Assembly (NCBI RefSeq): GCF_000632845.1
Contig: NZ_CP007474.1
Span: 62,001-126,000, forward strand
Source: Ehrlichia japonica
Lineage (GTDB): Bacteria; Pseudomonadota; Alphaproteobacteria; Rickettsiales; Anaplasmataceae
Direction: 5' to 3'
DNA length: 64,000 nucleotides
Each line of letters starts with the position of its first letter. Within the stretch, counting starts at the first letter, position 1. Position numbers and translations under genes: made by a program. The notes beneath the pieces were generated by a model. That model saw only the letters and a list, made by a program, of their open reading frames with translations. It searched no databases and was not told where the DNA came from. Positions 10,110-19,416 of this stretch are shown piece after piece.

Positions 10110-10790
10110 ATGTCAGCTTATTTTATTACATCTTGCGGTACTGATATAGGAAAAACTTTTATTACGACAACGCTATGTTGGCATTTAAGTAAAAACTGCA
10201 AGGTAGTGCACGCAATAAAACCTGTGATTAGTGGGTGGAATAATGTAAATGTTTTAGATAGTGATACAGGTAAAATATTACGTAGTTTAAATATGGATTG
10301 TCATGATCATAATATAGCAAAAATTTCTCCTTGGAGATTATATTATCCGCATGCTCCTAACATAGCTGCTAAGTTAGAAAATACTAAATTAGATTATGAT
10401 GAAATTATGGCATTTTGTTGTCAATGCATTAATCAGTCTTATGATTATTTGTTAATAGAAGGGATAGGTGGGGTTATGTCACCTATTACAGATAACGAAA
10501 CTTGCTTGGATATAATGAAGGATTTAAAAGTTAAGATAATTCTGGTTATAGGTTCTTATCTAGGCAGTATAAGCCATACATTAACAGCACTCCAAGTATT
10601 GTCTAGTATGGATGTAAAGATTGTACTTACTCTTAAGGATAACAATGCTGCAAATGTTGATGATATAGTGAAGTTTGTTTATGAATATACAGGTAAATCA
10701 ATATATATTCAGCCTTATGTTACAGGTAATTTTGATCTATGGAAAAAAACTTCAGGTGATATAGTGAATTTCATAAATTTGGATAATTAA
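10110..10790 (+). CDS. bioD: Dethiobiotin synthetase
   Basis: ATP-dependent closure of the ureido ring, from 7,8-diaminopelargonate and CO2 to dethiobiotin, in biotin synthesis. The 226-residue protein starts at the ATG at 10110 and runs YFITSCGTDIGKT, the BioD P-loop at residues 9-16. It continues with AIKPVISG and LLIEGIGGVMSPI, both typical of the family. An in-frame TTG at 10095 would add five residues and is less likely. Ehrlichia are known to keep biotin synthesis. The other bio genes are not in this window. Confidence 0.92.
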   Translation: MSAYFITSCGTDIGKTFITTTLCWHLSKNCKVVHAIKPVISGWNNVNVLDSDTGKILRSLNMDCHDHNIAKISPWRLYYPHAPNIAAKLENTKLDYDEIMAFCCQCINQSYDYLLIEGIGGVMSPITDNETCLDIMKDLKVKIILVIGSYLGSISHTLTALQVLSSMDVKIVLTLKDNNAANVDDIVKFVYEYTGKSIYIQPYVTGNFDLWKKTSGDIVNFINLDN

Positions 10791-11292
10791 ATTATAAGTT
10801 TGAATTCTTGATTACAAGGTTGAAAGTATATTGTCAGGTGTAAGTTATGGAATTATTGTTTTCATAGTGTCTTTAATCTTACTGGAATTTAATGTTTTCA
10901 TTTTGAATAAATCTTAATGTTATATGCCTTACTACAAGTAAAGCTGCTAAAATAGCTATAAGGTTTTAGTTAAGTTATTGATATTAATTAGTTATAGTCA
11001 TATATATTCTTAGTAGCGAGTAACACTTTTATCTATTAATCTGTTAACAATTAAATAAAAAGTAGCCAATAATCCTATAGATAGTTGTGATTTGACCTTA
11101 TAACAGTGGGTATATGTTATTGATAAATTGACGACTATTTTAATAATTTTTAAAGTAGAAGAACTATTTCCAAATGCTTAAATTTGATATACTTAAAATT
11201 AAATAGTGTAATAATTTATAGCTTGACAATTAATATTAAGAGTGATTAAATGCTAGCTTGCCTTAAAATTATAAATATTTATCATTTTAATT
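10791..11292. other. Spacer before recA
   Basis: A 502-bp spacer. Apart from the recA promoter candidate at 11223-11251 I see no ORF, RNA or repeat. No LexA-type box is evident. Confidence 0.5.
11223..11251 (+). promoter_or_regulatory. Probable sigma-70 promoter of recA
   Basis: A consensus -35 TTGACA at 11223-11228, a 17-base spacer and TTAAAT at 11246-11251. It ends about 40 bases before the recA start. The spacing and hexamers fit a housekeeping promoter, which would also drive pyrE and the E1-like gene. Confidence 0.5.
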
Positions 11293-12366
11293 ATGTCTGA
11301 TAGCAAAAATTTAAACCAGGAGCGGCAAAAAGCATTAGATAATGCAATTAGTCAAATAGAAAAGGCTTTTGGTCGTGGTGCAATAATGAAGTTGAAACAA
11401 GGTGCTATTGAAAAGATAGATAGTATTTCTACTGGGTCAATTGCGCTTGATACAGCTTTAGGCATTGGTGGTTTTCCTAAAGGTAGAATTATTGAGATTT
11501 TTGGGCCTGAAAGTTCTGGAAAAACAACACTTGCTTTGCATGTAATTGCTGAATCACAAAAGAAAGGTGGGAATTGCGCATTTATTGATGCTGAACATGC
11601 TTTGGATATAATGTATGCGCGCAAATTAGGGGTAAATACTGGTGACTTGATTGTTTCCCAACCAGATACAGGTGAGCAAGCATTACATATAGTTGAATAT
11701 TTAGTTTGTTCTGGTGCTATTGATGTAATAGTAGTAGATTCCGTAGCTGCATTGACTCCTAGAGCAGAGATAGAAGGTGATATGGGTGATCAGCATATGG
11801 GTTTACAGGCTAGATTATTAAGTCATGCCTTAAGGAAATTGACTTCTATTGTATCAAAAGCTAATTGTGTACTTATTTTTATTAATCAAATGCGTATGAA
11901 AATAGGGGTAGTTTATGGAAATCCTGAAACTACTACTGGTGGAAATGCTTTAAAGTTTTATAGTTCTGTAAGGTTAGATATACGTAAAGTGAGTGCAATT
12001 AAGGATAAAGACGTAATTATTGGCAATCAAACTAAGGTTAAGGTTGTAAAAAACAAGGTAGCTCCTCCTTTTAAACAGGTAGATTTTGATATCATGTATA
12101 ATGAAGGGATTTCAAAAATAGGAGAAATTATAGATATGGGGGTGAAGCTTAATATTATTGAAAAAGCTGGGTCATATTACTCATATAATAGTATACGCCT
12201 TGGTCAGGGCAAAGAAAATGCGAAATCTTATCTCAAAGCTAATTGTGATACTGCAAATGAAATAGAACAAAAAATAAGAAGTATATTAGCAAGTAATAAT
12301 GGTGTTAGTTGTTTTAATGCAGAGGTTAGTGATAATCTTCATGAAGTAGAGGAAACAGTTTTTTAA
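11293..12366 (+). CDS. recA: Recombinase RecA
   Basis: Forms nucleoprotein filaments on single-stranded DNA and catalyses homologous pairing. The 357-residue protein has Walker [10 protein letters not shown] (71-79), the DAEHALD region, a Walker B stretch ending [25 protein letters not shown], and the L2 loop region [13 protein letters not shown]. All are standard. It heads a tight run with pyrE and an E1-like gene; the gap to the pyrE start is a few bases. This is probably the enzyme behind copy-number change in the tandem arrays of this genome (inference). Confidence 0.97.
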   Translation: MSDSKNLNQERQKALDNAISQIEKAFGRGAIMKLKQGAIEKIDSISTGSIALDTALGIGGFPKGRIIEIFGPESSGKTTLALHVIAESQKKGGNCAFIDAEHALDIMYARKLGVNTGDLIVSQPDTGEQALHIVEYLVCSGAIDVIVVDSVAALTPRAEIEGDMGDQHMGLQARLLSHALRKLTSIVSKANCVLIFINQMRMKIGVVYGNPETTTGGNALKFYSSVRLDIRKVSAIKDKDVIIGNQTKVKVVKNKVAPPFKQVDFDIMYNEGISKIGEIIDMGVKLNIIEKAGSYYSYNSIRLGQGKENAKSYLKANCDTANEIEQKIRSILASNNGVSCFNAEVSDNLHEVEETVF

Positions 12367-12378
12367 GGTGTTTTGGAT

Positions 12379-12975
12379 ATGGAAGCGGGTTTATTAAATA
12401 GTGATTCTATATGCGATGAATTTACTAAAATTGGGGTGATAATCAGTGGTCATTTTGTGCTATCTTCTGGCTTACATAGTGATACATATATCCAATGTGC
12501 TAAGTTGTTTGAAAATCCAGTTATTGCAGTAAAATTTTGTTCTCTACTTGCAAAGAAAATTGGTAAGGTGTTGCCGAATATAGATCTTATAGTTTCTCCA
12601 GCGATTGGGGCTATTACAGTTGGTTATGAAATTGCTAGGCAATTAGGTGTTAATAGTGTGTTCTGTGAACGTGTTAATGGACTTTTTACCTTACGTCGAG
12701 GTTTTGAAATCAAGAAAGGAAGTAAAGTGTTAGTTATGGAAGATGTAATTACAACTGGAAGAACTTCTATGGAAGTAGTAAATTGTGTCAAGAATAATGG
12801 TGGTACTGTTGTTGCAGGAGCAGCTTTAGTTAAGCGTAGTAGAGATGTTAAATTTCCTTTTCCTATAATTAGCTTGATTGAGTTAAATATTAAAAGTTAT
12901 GTAGATGAAGATGTTCCGGAATATTTGCGGCAGATACCTGTGTCAGTTCCAGGGAGTAGGCATTTACAAGGATAG
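12379..12975 (+). CDS. pyrE: Orotate phosphoribosyltransferase
   Basis: Converts orotate and PRPP to orotidine 5'-phosphate in de novo pyrimidine synthesis. The 198-residue protein has the HFVLSSGLHSDTYIQ substrate region and the PRPP-binding signature VLVMEDVITTGRTS. The ATG at 12379 is the simplest start, though an in-frame TTG at 12373 is possible. It lies just after the recA stop, and the next gene starts three bases after its own stop, so the three are co-transcribed. Nothing unusual is seen in the catalytic region. Confidence 0.93.
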   Translation: MEAGLLNSDSICDEFTKIGVIISGHFVLSSGLHSDTYIQCAKLFENPVIAVKFCSLLAKKIGKVLPNIDLIVSPAIGAITVGYEIARQLGVNSVFCERVNGLFTLRRGFEIKKGSKVLVMEDVITTGRTSMEVVNCVKNNGGTVVAGAALVKRSRDVKFPFPIISLIELNIKSYVDEDVPEYLRQIPVSVPGSRHLQG

Positions 12976-12978
12976 TTA

Positions 12979-13761
12979 GTGTTTGATCGTTATAAGAAAC
13001 AAATTCTTATTTCAGAGATAGGAAAATCAGGTCAAGATAGATTAAGTCAAAGTAATGTTTTAGTGGTAGGATGTGGTGGTTTAGGAAGTGTAATTATTCC
13101 TTTGCTTGCTGCTTGTGGTATTGGTTGTATGATATTGTGTGATGATGATAAAATCCAAATGTCCAATCTTAATAGGCAAGTAATATATAAGGAAAGTGAT
13201 ATTGGTCAAAGTAAAGTAGTAAAAGCACAAGAATTTGTGAGATCACTAAATTCTGATGTTAATGTTCAGATATTGAGTAATTTTGTTACTCCTAAAAATT
13301 TTGAAGAGATTTTCAAAGATATAGATATTATTCTAGATTGTACAGATCGCCTAGCTACGAAACTGTTTCTTAGTGATGCAGCTGTTTTTTCAGGTAAACC
13401 TTTAGTGCATAGTGCGGCAATTGGTTTTATTGGACAGGTGTTAACAATATTCCCTTATGGTAAGCCTTGTCTAAGATGCTTTTTTGAATGTCAATATATG
13501 AGTACGCATTTAAATTGTGCTAATGCTGGAGTACTTGGAGCTACGGTGGGAGTAGTAGGAAGTATTGCAGCTGCAGAAGCTATGAAATATTTGTTAGGGA
13601 TTCCAGATAATTTGGTAGGGAAATTACAGAGAATAGACTTAAGATCTAATGAGTTTACTAAATATGCATTTCAAAAGAATGATACATGTATAGCATGTAG
13701 TGACAATGTAAAAGTCGATCCCTATGATTACAATTATTATGAAAGCAAATTATGTTTTTAA
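12979..13761 (+). CDS. ThiF/MoeB/HesA family E1-like adenylyltransferase
   Basis: Activates the C-terminus of a ubiquitin-like sulfur carrier by adenylation. The 260-residue protein has the nucleotide-binding GCGGLG (31-36), the Asn-Arg signature SNLNRQ (62-67), and two zinc-binding CxxC pairs (Cys164/167 and Cys237/240). Cys180 in NCANAGV aligns with the reactive cysteine of ThiF/MoeB. GTG start; three-base gap from pyrE. Ehrlichia are reported to make thiamine, so a ThiF role is more plausible than molybdopterin synthesis. The sulfur-carrier partner is not in the window, so the choice between ThiF and MoeB is open. Confidence 0.85.
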   Translation: MFDRYKKQILISEIGKSGQDRLSQSNVLVVGCGGLGSVIIPLLAACGIGCMILCDDDKIQMSNLNRQVIYKESDIGQSKVVKAQEFVRSLNSDVNVQILSNFVTPKNFEEIFKDIDIILDCTDRLATKLFLSDAAVFSGKPLVHSAAIGFIGQVLTIFPYGKPCLRCFFECQYMSTHLNCANAGVLGATVGVVGSIAAAEAMKYLLGIPDNLVGKLQRIDLRSNEFTKYAFQKNDTCIACSDNVKVDPYDYNYYESKLCF

Positions 13762-13777
13762 CTATTTTAGAATAGTT
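13760..13777 (+). terminator. Hairpin at end of recA-pyrE-E1 operon
   Basis: A perfect 7-bp stem, AACTATT and AATAGTT, with the loop TTAG, overlapping the stop codon of the E1-like gene. It is followed by TAGTCTATATT without a long T-run. The position suits an operon terminator, but the strength is modest. Confidence 0.4.
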
Positions 13778-14108
13778 TAGTCTATATTAGTTATATATCT
13801 GGAACTGAATGGTTATACTAGATTAAAGGCTAATAATATTCATGTTTTCTGTGTTGTTAATCGTTATTGTTAATATAGTATAAGTACGTGTTTTATTCCT
13901 ATTAGTTATTGTTAGTATTGAAATACAGTATATCTATTAAGTAGCGTATAAAGACAAATTTTTTTTAAAATGAGAGTATCAGGTGTGATAAAGGTAGTGT
14001 AGTCTTAATGTTATACTGTATTAGGCTAGTAATTTATGTTAGAAATATAAAATATTTTGTTTGTTATGATAATATAATATAATAGCCACGATATGTTTGG
14101 TAGATGAT
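13778..14108. other. Spacer before secD
   Basis: 331 bp holding presumably the secD promoter. TATAAT-like sequences occur at 14070-14082, but the region is so AT-rich that I do not call a specific promoter. Confidence 0.4.
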
Positions 14109-15626
14109 ATGTTTTCTAAGTTACAAATTAAGCCTATACTTGTGACGTTATTATGTATTCTTGCTATATATTTGGTACTACCAAATTTTTTCAACAGTAA
14201 ATTTTTGCTATCAAAACAAAAGGTGAATCTAGGATTGGATTTACAAGGTGGTGTTTACTTGTTATTAGAAGCAGATTTTAAAGAGTATTTAAAAGAAAGG
14301 ATGTATAGCTTACATGATGAAATAAGTGAGTTTTTATCGAGTAAGAAAATAGAATATAATAAGCTAGATGTAGAACAGGACAGGCTGGTATTAACGTTAA
14401 AAGATGGTCAAGACTTTGATAAAGTGAAATTGTTTGATAATAAAAACATTAGAATCTCTGAACAAAAGGGTCGTGTTATGATATCCTTTTATGATAGTTA
14501 TAAAGCAAGTTTACTGAGAAATGTTATATCTGATTCTATCAGTAATATAAGGCGTAGGTTAGATAAATCTGGAACGAAGGAAATTGTTATAAATAGTCAT
14601 GGTAAGGATAGAATATCTTTGCAAATTCCTGGAGTGCATGATACTAGTCAAATTAAAACGTTATTAGGAAAGACAGCAAAGCTTACATTTCACTTGCTAG
14701 CAAATGTTAGCCAGTTGTCATCTATTAATTCTGCTACTACTGTTTTACTGAAGGATCATCGGGGGAATACGTATCCTGTATTAAAAAAGGTTGAGATTAG
14801 TGGTGATTCTTTAGTAGATGTGTCATCTGGTATAAATAATCTTGGTAATGTAGTTGTACATTTTAAGTTAAATAATACAGCAGCCAAAAAGTTTGCAAAA
14901 ATTACAAAAGAAAATTTTAACAAACCATTTGCTATAGTATTGGATGGAGTGGTACTTACTGCTCCTATAATACGTGAACCTATTTTAAGTGGAAGTGGTG
15001 AAATCAGTGGTAATTTTACTATCGAGACTGCAAAAGAGTTATCTATATTGTTAAAATCTGGAGCTTTACCAGTACCTTTAAATGTAATAGAAGAAAAAAC
15101 GATAGGTTCTAGTCTAGGTGCTGAGTATATTAAGCAGGGTAGATTGGCAATGGTAATATCAATTGTAGCAGTTTCTATTTTTATTATATTTTCTTATCGT
15201 ATATTTGGTGTTTTGGCTGTAATTGGATTAGTCTTTAATATTATTTTTATTGTTGCTATACTTACGTTGCTTCAAGCTACACTTACATTGTCTGGGCTTG
15301 CAGGAATTACTTTGACAGTGGGAATGTCTGTTGATGCTAATGTGTTAATTTTTGAACGTATTAGAGAAGAGTTAAAGTCGACAAATAAGTTAAGATGGGC
15401 TGTAGAATCCGGATTTAAAAATGCTATGTCAACAATATTTGATTCTAATGTTACTACGTTAATTGTTGCTGCAATTATGTTTGCAATAGGTAGTGGTCCA
15501 ATTAGTGGCTTTGCTATTACATTATCAATAGGTATTTTATGTTCTATGTTTTCTGCTATTACTTTAACAAAGATGCTAATAGATTTATATATTAGATTAT
15601 TTGATTTGAAGACATTAAGTATATAA
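14109..15626 (+). CDS. secD: Protein translocase subunit SecD
   Basis: RND-type inner-membrane accessory of the Sec translocon that uses the proton-motive force to pull exported proteins out. About 505 residues from the ATG at 14109; a TTG at 14097 would add four. There is one N-terminal membrane segment, then the D1 motif LGLDLQGGVYLLLEAD and a large periplasmic domain. TMs 2-6 carry SAEYIKQG-like and GLAGITLTVGMSVDANVLIFERIREEL, the conserved SecD TM4/5 region. SecF is not adjacent. Lgt, LspA, BamA and RseP in this window act downstream on SecD-exported proteins. Confidence 0.95.
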   Translation: MFSKLQIKPILVTLLCILAIYLVLPNFFNSKFLLSKQKVNLGLDLQGGVYLLLEADFKEYLKERMYSLHDEISEFLSSKKIEYNKLDVEQDRLVLTLKDGQDFDKVKLFDNKNIRISEQKGRVMISFYDSYKASLLRNVISDSISNIRRRLDKSGTKEIVINSHGKDRISLQIPGVHDTSQIKTLLGKTAKLTFHLLANVSQLSSINSATTVLLKDHRGNTYPVLKKVEISGDSLVDVSSGINNLGNVVVHFKLNNTAAKKFAKITKENFNKPFAIVLDGVVLTAPIIREPILSGSGEISGNFTIETAKELSILLKSGALPVPLNVIEEKTIGSSLGAEYIKQGRLAMVISIVAVSIFIIFSYRIFGVLAVIGLVFNIIFIVAILTLLQATLTLSGLAGITLTVGMSVDANVLIFERIREELKSTNKLRWAVESGFKNAMSTIFDSNVTTLIVAAIMFAIGSGPISGFAITLSIGILCSMFSAITLTKMLIDLYIRLFDLKTLSI

Positions 15627-15651
15627 TTTGTGAAATTGTAAGAAGTATATT

Positions 15652-15813
15652 ATGCATGATAAAGAACAGAAGGTAAAAGTAGTTTGTTGTAGTGGTGAAG
15701 GAGATGCTTCTAATTATGTTGAGCATCCAAAAATATATTTGACAGTTGGTGTGGGTCAAGAGATTACTTGTCCTTATTGTAGTAGAATATTTACTTTTAT
15801 CTCTCATGACTAG
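15652..15813 (+). CDS. Zinc-finger CHCC domain protein (NDUFS6-like), 53 aa
   Basis: A small ORF, too short for most ORF cut-offs. It encodes a 53-residue protein with Cys13, His25, Cys40 and Cys43 arranged as in the zf-CHCC family (Pfam PF10276): C-x11-H-P-K-I-Y-L, then CPYC followed by SRIF. Alphaproteobacteria carry such stand-alone proteins, which are relatives of the mitochondrial complex I subunit NDUFS6. A role with NADH dehydrogenase is therefore suggested by family knowledge, not shown here. It starts 25 bases after the secD stop and is probably co-transcribed with it. The ATG at 15652 is the only sensible start. Confidence 0.8.
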   Translation: MHDKEQKVKVVCCSGEGDASNYVEHPKIYLTVGVGQEITCPYCSRIFTFISHD

Positions 15814-16090
15814 TACTTTTGTTTATAATCCTAGTATATATAATTCTTTCAAGGTGGATATGAAATATTGTTTTTTAAAATTGTTGTGAAATGTGTATAC
15901 AATGTTCCGTTGAAGACAAGTTACGAAAAGTTCTTAGGTAAATTTACAAGAAAGTTTCCAATAGGTATTCACATATTTAATAAAAAATGTATCTACTTTT
16001 AGTATAGATAAGCTTTTTACTTTTATGCTTAAATAATTAATGTATTTGCAGGAATTATATAATATCCTTATAGTAGGTAGTTTTTTCTAA

Positions 16091-17701
16091 ATGCTGATGC
16101 AAGATAATGAAAGTTATGATGTATATAATAAACTTGTTCGTGATCTAAAACATGTTGTCTTTTATATTCCGGGTCTTGGTATTTTACGTGTAGGGGAATT
16201 AGTACGTAATGTAGTTCCAGCAACTTATATAATTGATTTTGAAGGTGATAGTGTACGGACACAGTTTCTCAGTAGGATATTTGTACATCATTCTCGTGAT
16301 GAAAATGATATAAAAAAAGTTTCAAATTTTATAGGTTCATTGGGATTTGTTCCAGTAGTATATGCAGATTATGAGTTATCGATTCGTGATAATCTCTGTA
16401 TTTATGATGAGAATAAAATATATGCTAATAATAGTGTTTTAATTATTTCTTCTAGTGATATACGTCAACCATGTGATATACGTAGCATTATTTTAGAAAG
16501 CCAAAAAAGTTTTCGTAGTAGTTTTGATAATGAGTGTGAAGATGAAATTAGGACAGTTACGTATGACCTAAACAGTAAACCATTAAAGCAAAAAATATAT
16601 GATGCCTTATTGTATGCTGAGCGATGGTCTTTACTTACAACTCAAGAGAAAGTGATGAGATGTATTTTTAGTGTATTTTCTCTTAGTATTCCTTTGATTC
16701 CTCCAATCATCTTATTGTCTTACCTTGGAAATTTAGATATCAGGGAACGAGCATATAGTATGAATTTATTGCCGTGGCAATATCGTGTTTATGCAAATGC
16801 GTCACAGAGTGTTTATGATGTTATGATTAATAGTACTGATGAGAAAAGACAAAAGATGATGTGGTTGAACATCATGAAAGAAGCGCAAAGAAGAGGATTT
16901 ATTGTAGAGTGTGAGGAAGGGGGTGAGCAACTTACTGATTTAGGAAAGAAGGTAAGTGAAAAACATAATTTACTTCTAATAGCCAGTAATAAAGAACTGT
17001 CGAAAAAGCAGTTATTGCTAAGGATTATAACATTTTCAGTATTAGCATTTGTATGTTTTTGTAAAACGATAGCGTTGACCTGTTATCTTATGAATGCTAG
17101 TAAAATAGCTTTATATCTTTCTATGTTATCATACTTTGTGATATTTGTGCAGGGACTATACTTAATTTCTTTTAAAACTACAATATCAAAAGTTTGTGCT
17201 ATTACTTGCCTGATATTTGCAGGGTTCATGTTGATGGTAAACGCATTTTTATTGTACCAAGGAAATGTTGAATTTCAATATGAACCTATGATATCTGGTG
17301 TAATGATTGTTATTACTGGGGTTATATTAGGTATTGCTTTAGTGTGTAATCGGTACTACAAACGAGATAGAGATTTGGTATCAAAGTTGGGGGGTATTAG
17401 TACTACAGCTTATTTATCTATGAAAAGGCAGATTTGTGATATTGACCAAGTAAAATCTGTTGAACTTGAAGAAGGATATGATTATCAAATTGTTGATGAT
17501 TTTAAATTAGCCCTTTTTAATGCATACAAAGCAGGGTTATTTAATAGGATACAACAAAATGAGCCTCAAGACAGTTGTGAGCGAAATGAAAGTGAAGAGT
17601 TACCTGATAATAACGGAAAGGTATCTAATATACTACATACTAGTATCGTAAGCTCACAAAGTGATCAGAATAGTTCTCAAAGTTTAAACTCCTTAAACTA
17701 A
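16091..17701 (+). CDS. Unrecognised multi-pass membrane protein, 536 aa
   Basis: I do not recognise this protein. Residues 1-185 look soluble (contains YNKLVRDLKHVVFYIPGLG). A membrane segment lies at about 190-212. A basic, soluble loop of about 95 residues follows. Four more segments lie at about 311-333, 340-362, 366-389 and 400-420. A hydrophilic tail of about 115 residues is rich in Ser, Gln and Asn at its end (SSQSDQNSSQSLNSLN). There is no cleavable signal peptide. It stands alone between spacers, and its 3' end is partly repeated downstream (see 17671-17850). Likely a genus-restricted inner-membrane protein; function unknown. Confidence 0.8.
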   Translation: MLMQDNESYDVYNKLVRDLKHVVFYIPGLGILRVGELVRNVVPATYIIDFEGDSVRTQFLSRIFVHHSRDENDIKKVSNFIGSLGFVPVVYADYELSIRDNLCIYDENKIYANNSVLIISSSDIRQPCDIRSIILESQKSFRSSFDNECEDEIRTVTYDLNSKPLKQKIYDALLYAERWSLLTTQEKVMRCIFSVFSLSIPLIPPIILLSYLGNLDIRERAYSMNLLPWQYRVYANASQSVYDVMINSTDEKRQKMMWLNIMKEAQRRGFIVECEEGGEQLTDLGKKVSEKHNLLLIASNKELSKKQLLLRIITFSVLAFVCFCKTIALTCYLMNASKIALYLSMLSYFVIFVQGLYLISFKTTISKVCAITCLIFAGFMLMVNAFLLYQGNVEFQYEPMISGVMIVITGVILGIALVCNRYYKRDRDLVSKLGGISTTAYLSMKRQICDIDQVKSVELEEGYDYQIVDDFKLALFNAYKAGLFNRIQQNEPQDSCERNESEELPDNNGKVSNILHTSIVSSQSDQNSSQSLNSLN

Positions 17702-17850
17702 GTAAAATATAAAATTTTTGTAAAATAATAACTGTCGAGATTCATCTGTGTTAATGTTTTCTAATAAGTGAATTATTTATACGAGGAGAATGACTTTCAA
17801 AATTTGAATCCTTAAAATCCAATGAAATGTAAAATCTTTATTTTCTAAAT
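17671..17850. repeat. Degenerate tandem duplication of a gene end (period 120 bp)
   Basis: The last coding bases and following spacer of the 536-residue membrane-protein gene recur with changes 120 bp downstream. TCTCAAAGTTTAAACTCC at about 17675 matches TTTCAAAATTTGAATCC at about 17795. The following AAATATAAAATTTTT matches AAATGTAAAATCTTT. The element TTCTAATAAGTGAATTATTTAT (first part near 17759) recurs as TTCTAAATAAATTATTTAT near 17842. It is the same pattern as at purH, ftsH and grxC but older and more decayed. Confidence 0.55.
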
Positions 17851-17898
17851 AAATTATTTATAAGAGATATGAAGAAAATATGTATGTAGTGTATAAGA

Positions 17899-18858
17899 TT
17901 ACTCTGTTTGGTTAATTATACTTTTTACTTGGTTGTGAAAATTTTTGTTTAATTTGCTAAAGCTGCGCATAATAATGTGTGGCGCTGTAGAGAACTCACC
18001 TGTATTATTAATTGCGTCTTGAAGTAATTTAGCAGAATATGAATCAAGCAGTTCATTGCTTGCTAAGTGTGAAAAAATATTTTCTACGTTTTTAGCAATA
18101 TTTTTATATTTACTCAAAGGATGATCAGTAGGGTATTGAGCTATATTTTTTACAATTTGTAGCTCATTAGACGTGAAATCATGGAAAGCAAGTTTAGTTA
18201 ATTGTTGTAATGTATCTTCCTTATGACTTTCTTCTATGATTTGTGCTTTTATTAATATGCTGACAAGTGACTCTATTATATCATATATTGCAGTGTTAAT
18301 CGATACTAAAATAGTGTTTTGTTTATCATCTATAGTAGTGTCGCTGGTATTGGTATGTGTTTTAAGTAAATGTATTAACCTTTGATTGTGTTCTGAAGAT
18401 AGATTTAAATATCTTATAGATATTGGATGTAACATAATTGCATTGTTTCGAATACTAATATTAATACCGTATAGTGGCTTATTATTAAATCTACAAATAA
18501 CTAAGTTATCGGTTTTCAAGATATTGCATCCTTGTTCTAGAGATTGAGCTATGATATTTGCACTAATTGTGAGGTTATGTTGTAACATGTGTGTTATTAT
18601 CTTATTAAGATCACTGAATTCAAAATTTGTAGACGATATCAATGTTACACAGTTATGTTGATATTCTATGTTAACTTCATGACTAAATAGGGCTTTAGCA
18701 GCTTTGTTTTTGTCTAGTACAGTAAATATTTTAGTGAAATTTTCTATTTCATTCTTTTCCGTGAAAAATATTGTTATACTGCTGCTATTATTAATAATGA
18801 TGTCTAGTGTCACGACTTTTTCTCTTTTAAGTTGAGTATTGATAATTATCCTCAACAT
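17899..18858 (-). CDS. Unrecognised soluble protein, 319 aa
   Basis: I do not recognise this protein. It has 319 residues, no signal peptide, no membrane segment and no motif known to me. It is rich in Asn, Ile and Ser. The C-terminal half is predicted helical by eye (NIAKNVENIFSHLASNELL, SAKLLQDAINN). The frame is uninterrupted and its start ATG at 18858 is followed by a plausible protein, so I accept it as a gene. It is convergent with the 536-residue membrane-protein gene; the right side is a long divergent spacer before lgt. Probably an Ehrlichia-restricted protein. Confidence 0.7.
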   Translation of the reverse strand: MLRIIINTQLKREKVVTLDIIINNSSSITIFFTEKNEIENFTKIFTVLDKNKAAKALFSHEVNIEYQHNCVTLISSTNFEFSDLNKIITHMLQHNLTISANIIAQSLEQGCNILKTDNLVICRFNNKPLYGINISIRNNAIMLHPISIRYLNLSSEHNQRLIHLLKTHTNTSDTTIDDKQNTILVSINTAIYDIIESLVSILIKAQIIEESHKEDTLQQLTKLAFHDFTSNELQIVKNIAQYPTDHPLSKYKNIAKNVENIFSHLASNELLDSYSAKLLQDAINNTGEFSTAPHIIMRSFSKLNKNFHNQVKSIINQTE

Positions 18859-19416
18859 TTATTAATAAATAAATAAAATAGCAGGTTATTTTTGAATATT
18901 TTTATAAATTGTATTACGAATATATCATAATATTATTATAAATTTCTTTGAAAAAAGTACGATTAAATGTACATGATTAACATACGGATTCTTATGTAAT
19001 GTACAGGGATATACTGTATATTATTAACAGAAGTATGTGAAGATACTATAACAATTGTAATATTATTTAGGTGGTTTTCTAGATAACTTATTTATGGTTA
19101 TTATATAGCAATGAAAAAATGGTATAAATTTACGTAACTTAGTACAAGTGTTTCTTCTAAAAAAGATCTGACTACTGCTAATAGTAATGCTGTAAAAGTA
19201 TGAATTGATTAATGTTTGTGTATTGTTAAAATGTTATGTAGCAGAGTTATAGTATACATTTTCTAATTTTAGGTGAAAAATTTGTTGTACATAGCATTTT
19301 ATTTTGGGCAGTACAGGATTAATAAATGTCTCGATTTTTTATATACAACATAGTAAAAGTTGATAAAGTATAACAATTGTTTCATACTGTTTAGAACATA
19401 ATGTTTTATATATTTT
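18859..19416. other. Divergent spacer before lgt
   Basis: 558 bp between divergent genes. A short frame near 19110-19202 has a stop after eight codons and then reads STSVSSKKDLTTANSNAVKV. It has protein-like composition, so it may be a relic, but no family can be named. Nothing else is seen. Confidence 0.35.

Noticed and set aside
11000-11292. SOS box upstream of recA
   Set aside because: No GTTC-N7-GTTC or CTGT-type operator found; only the TTGACA/TTAAAT promoter candidate.
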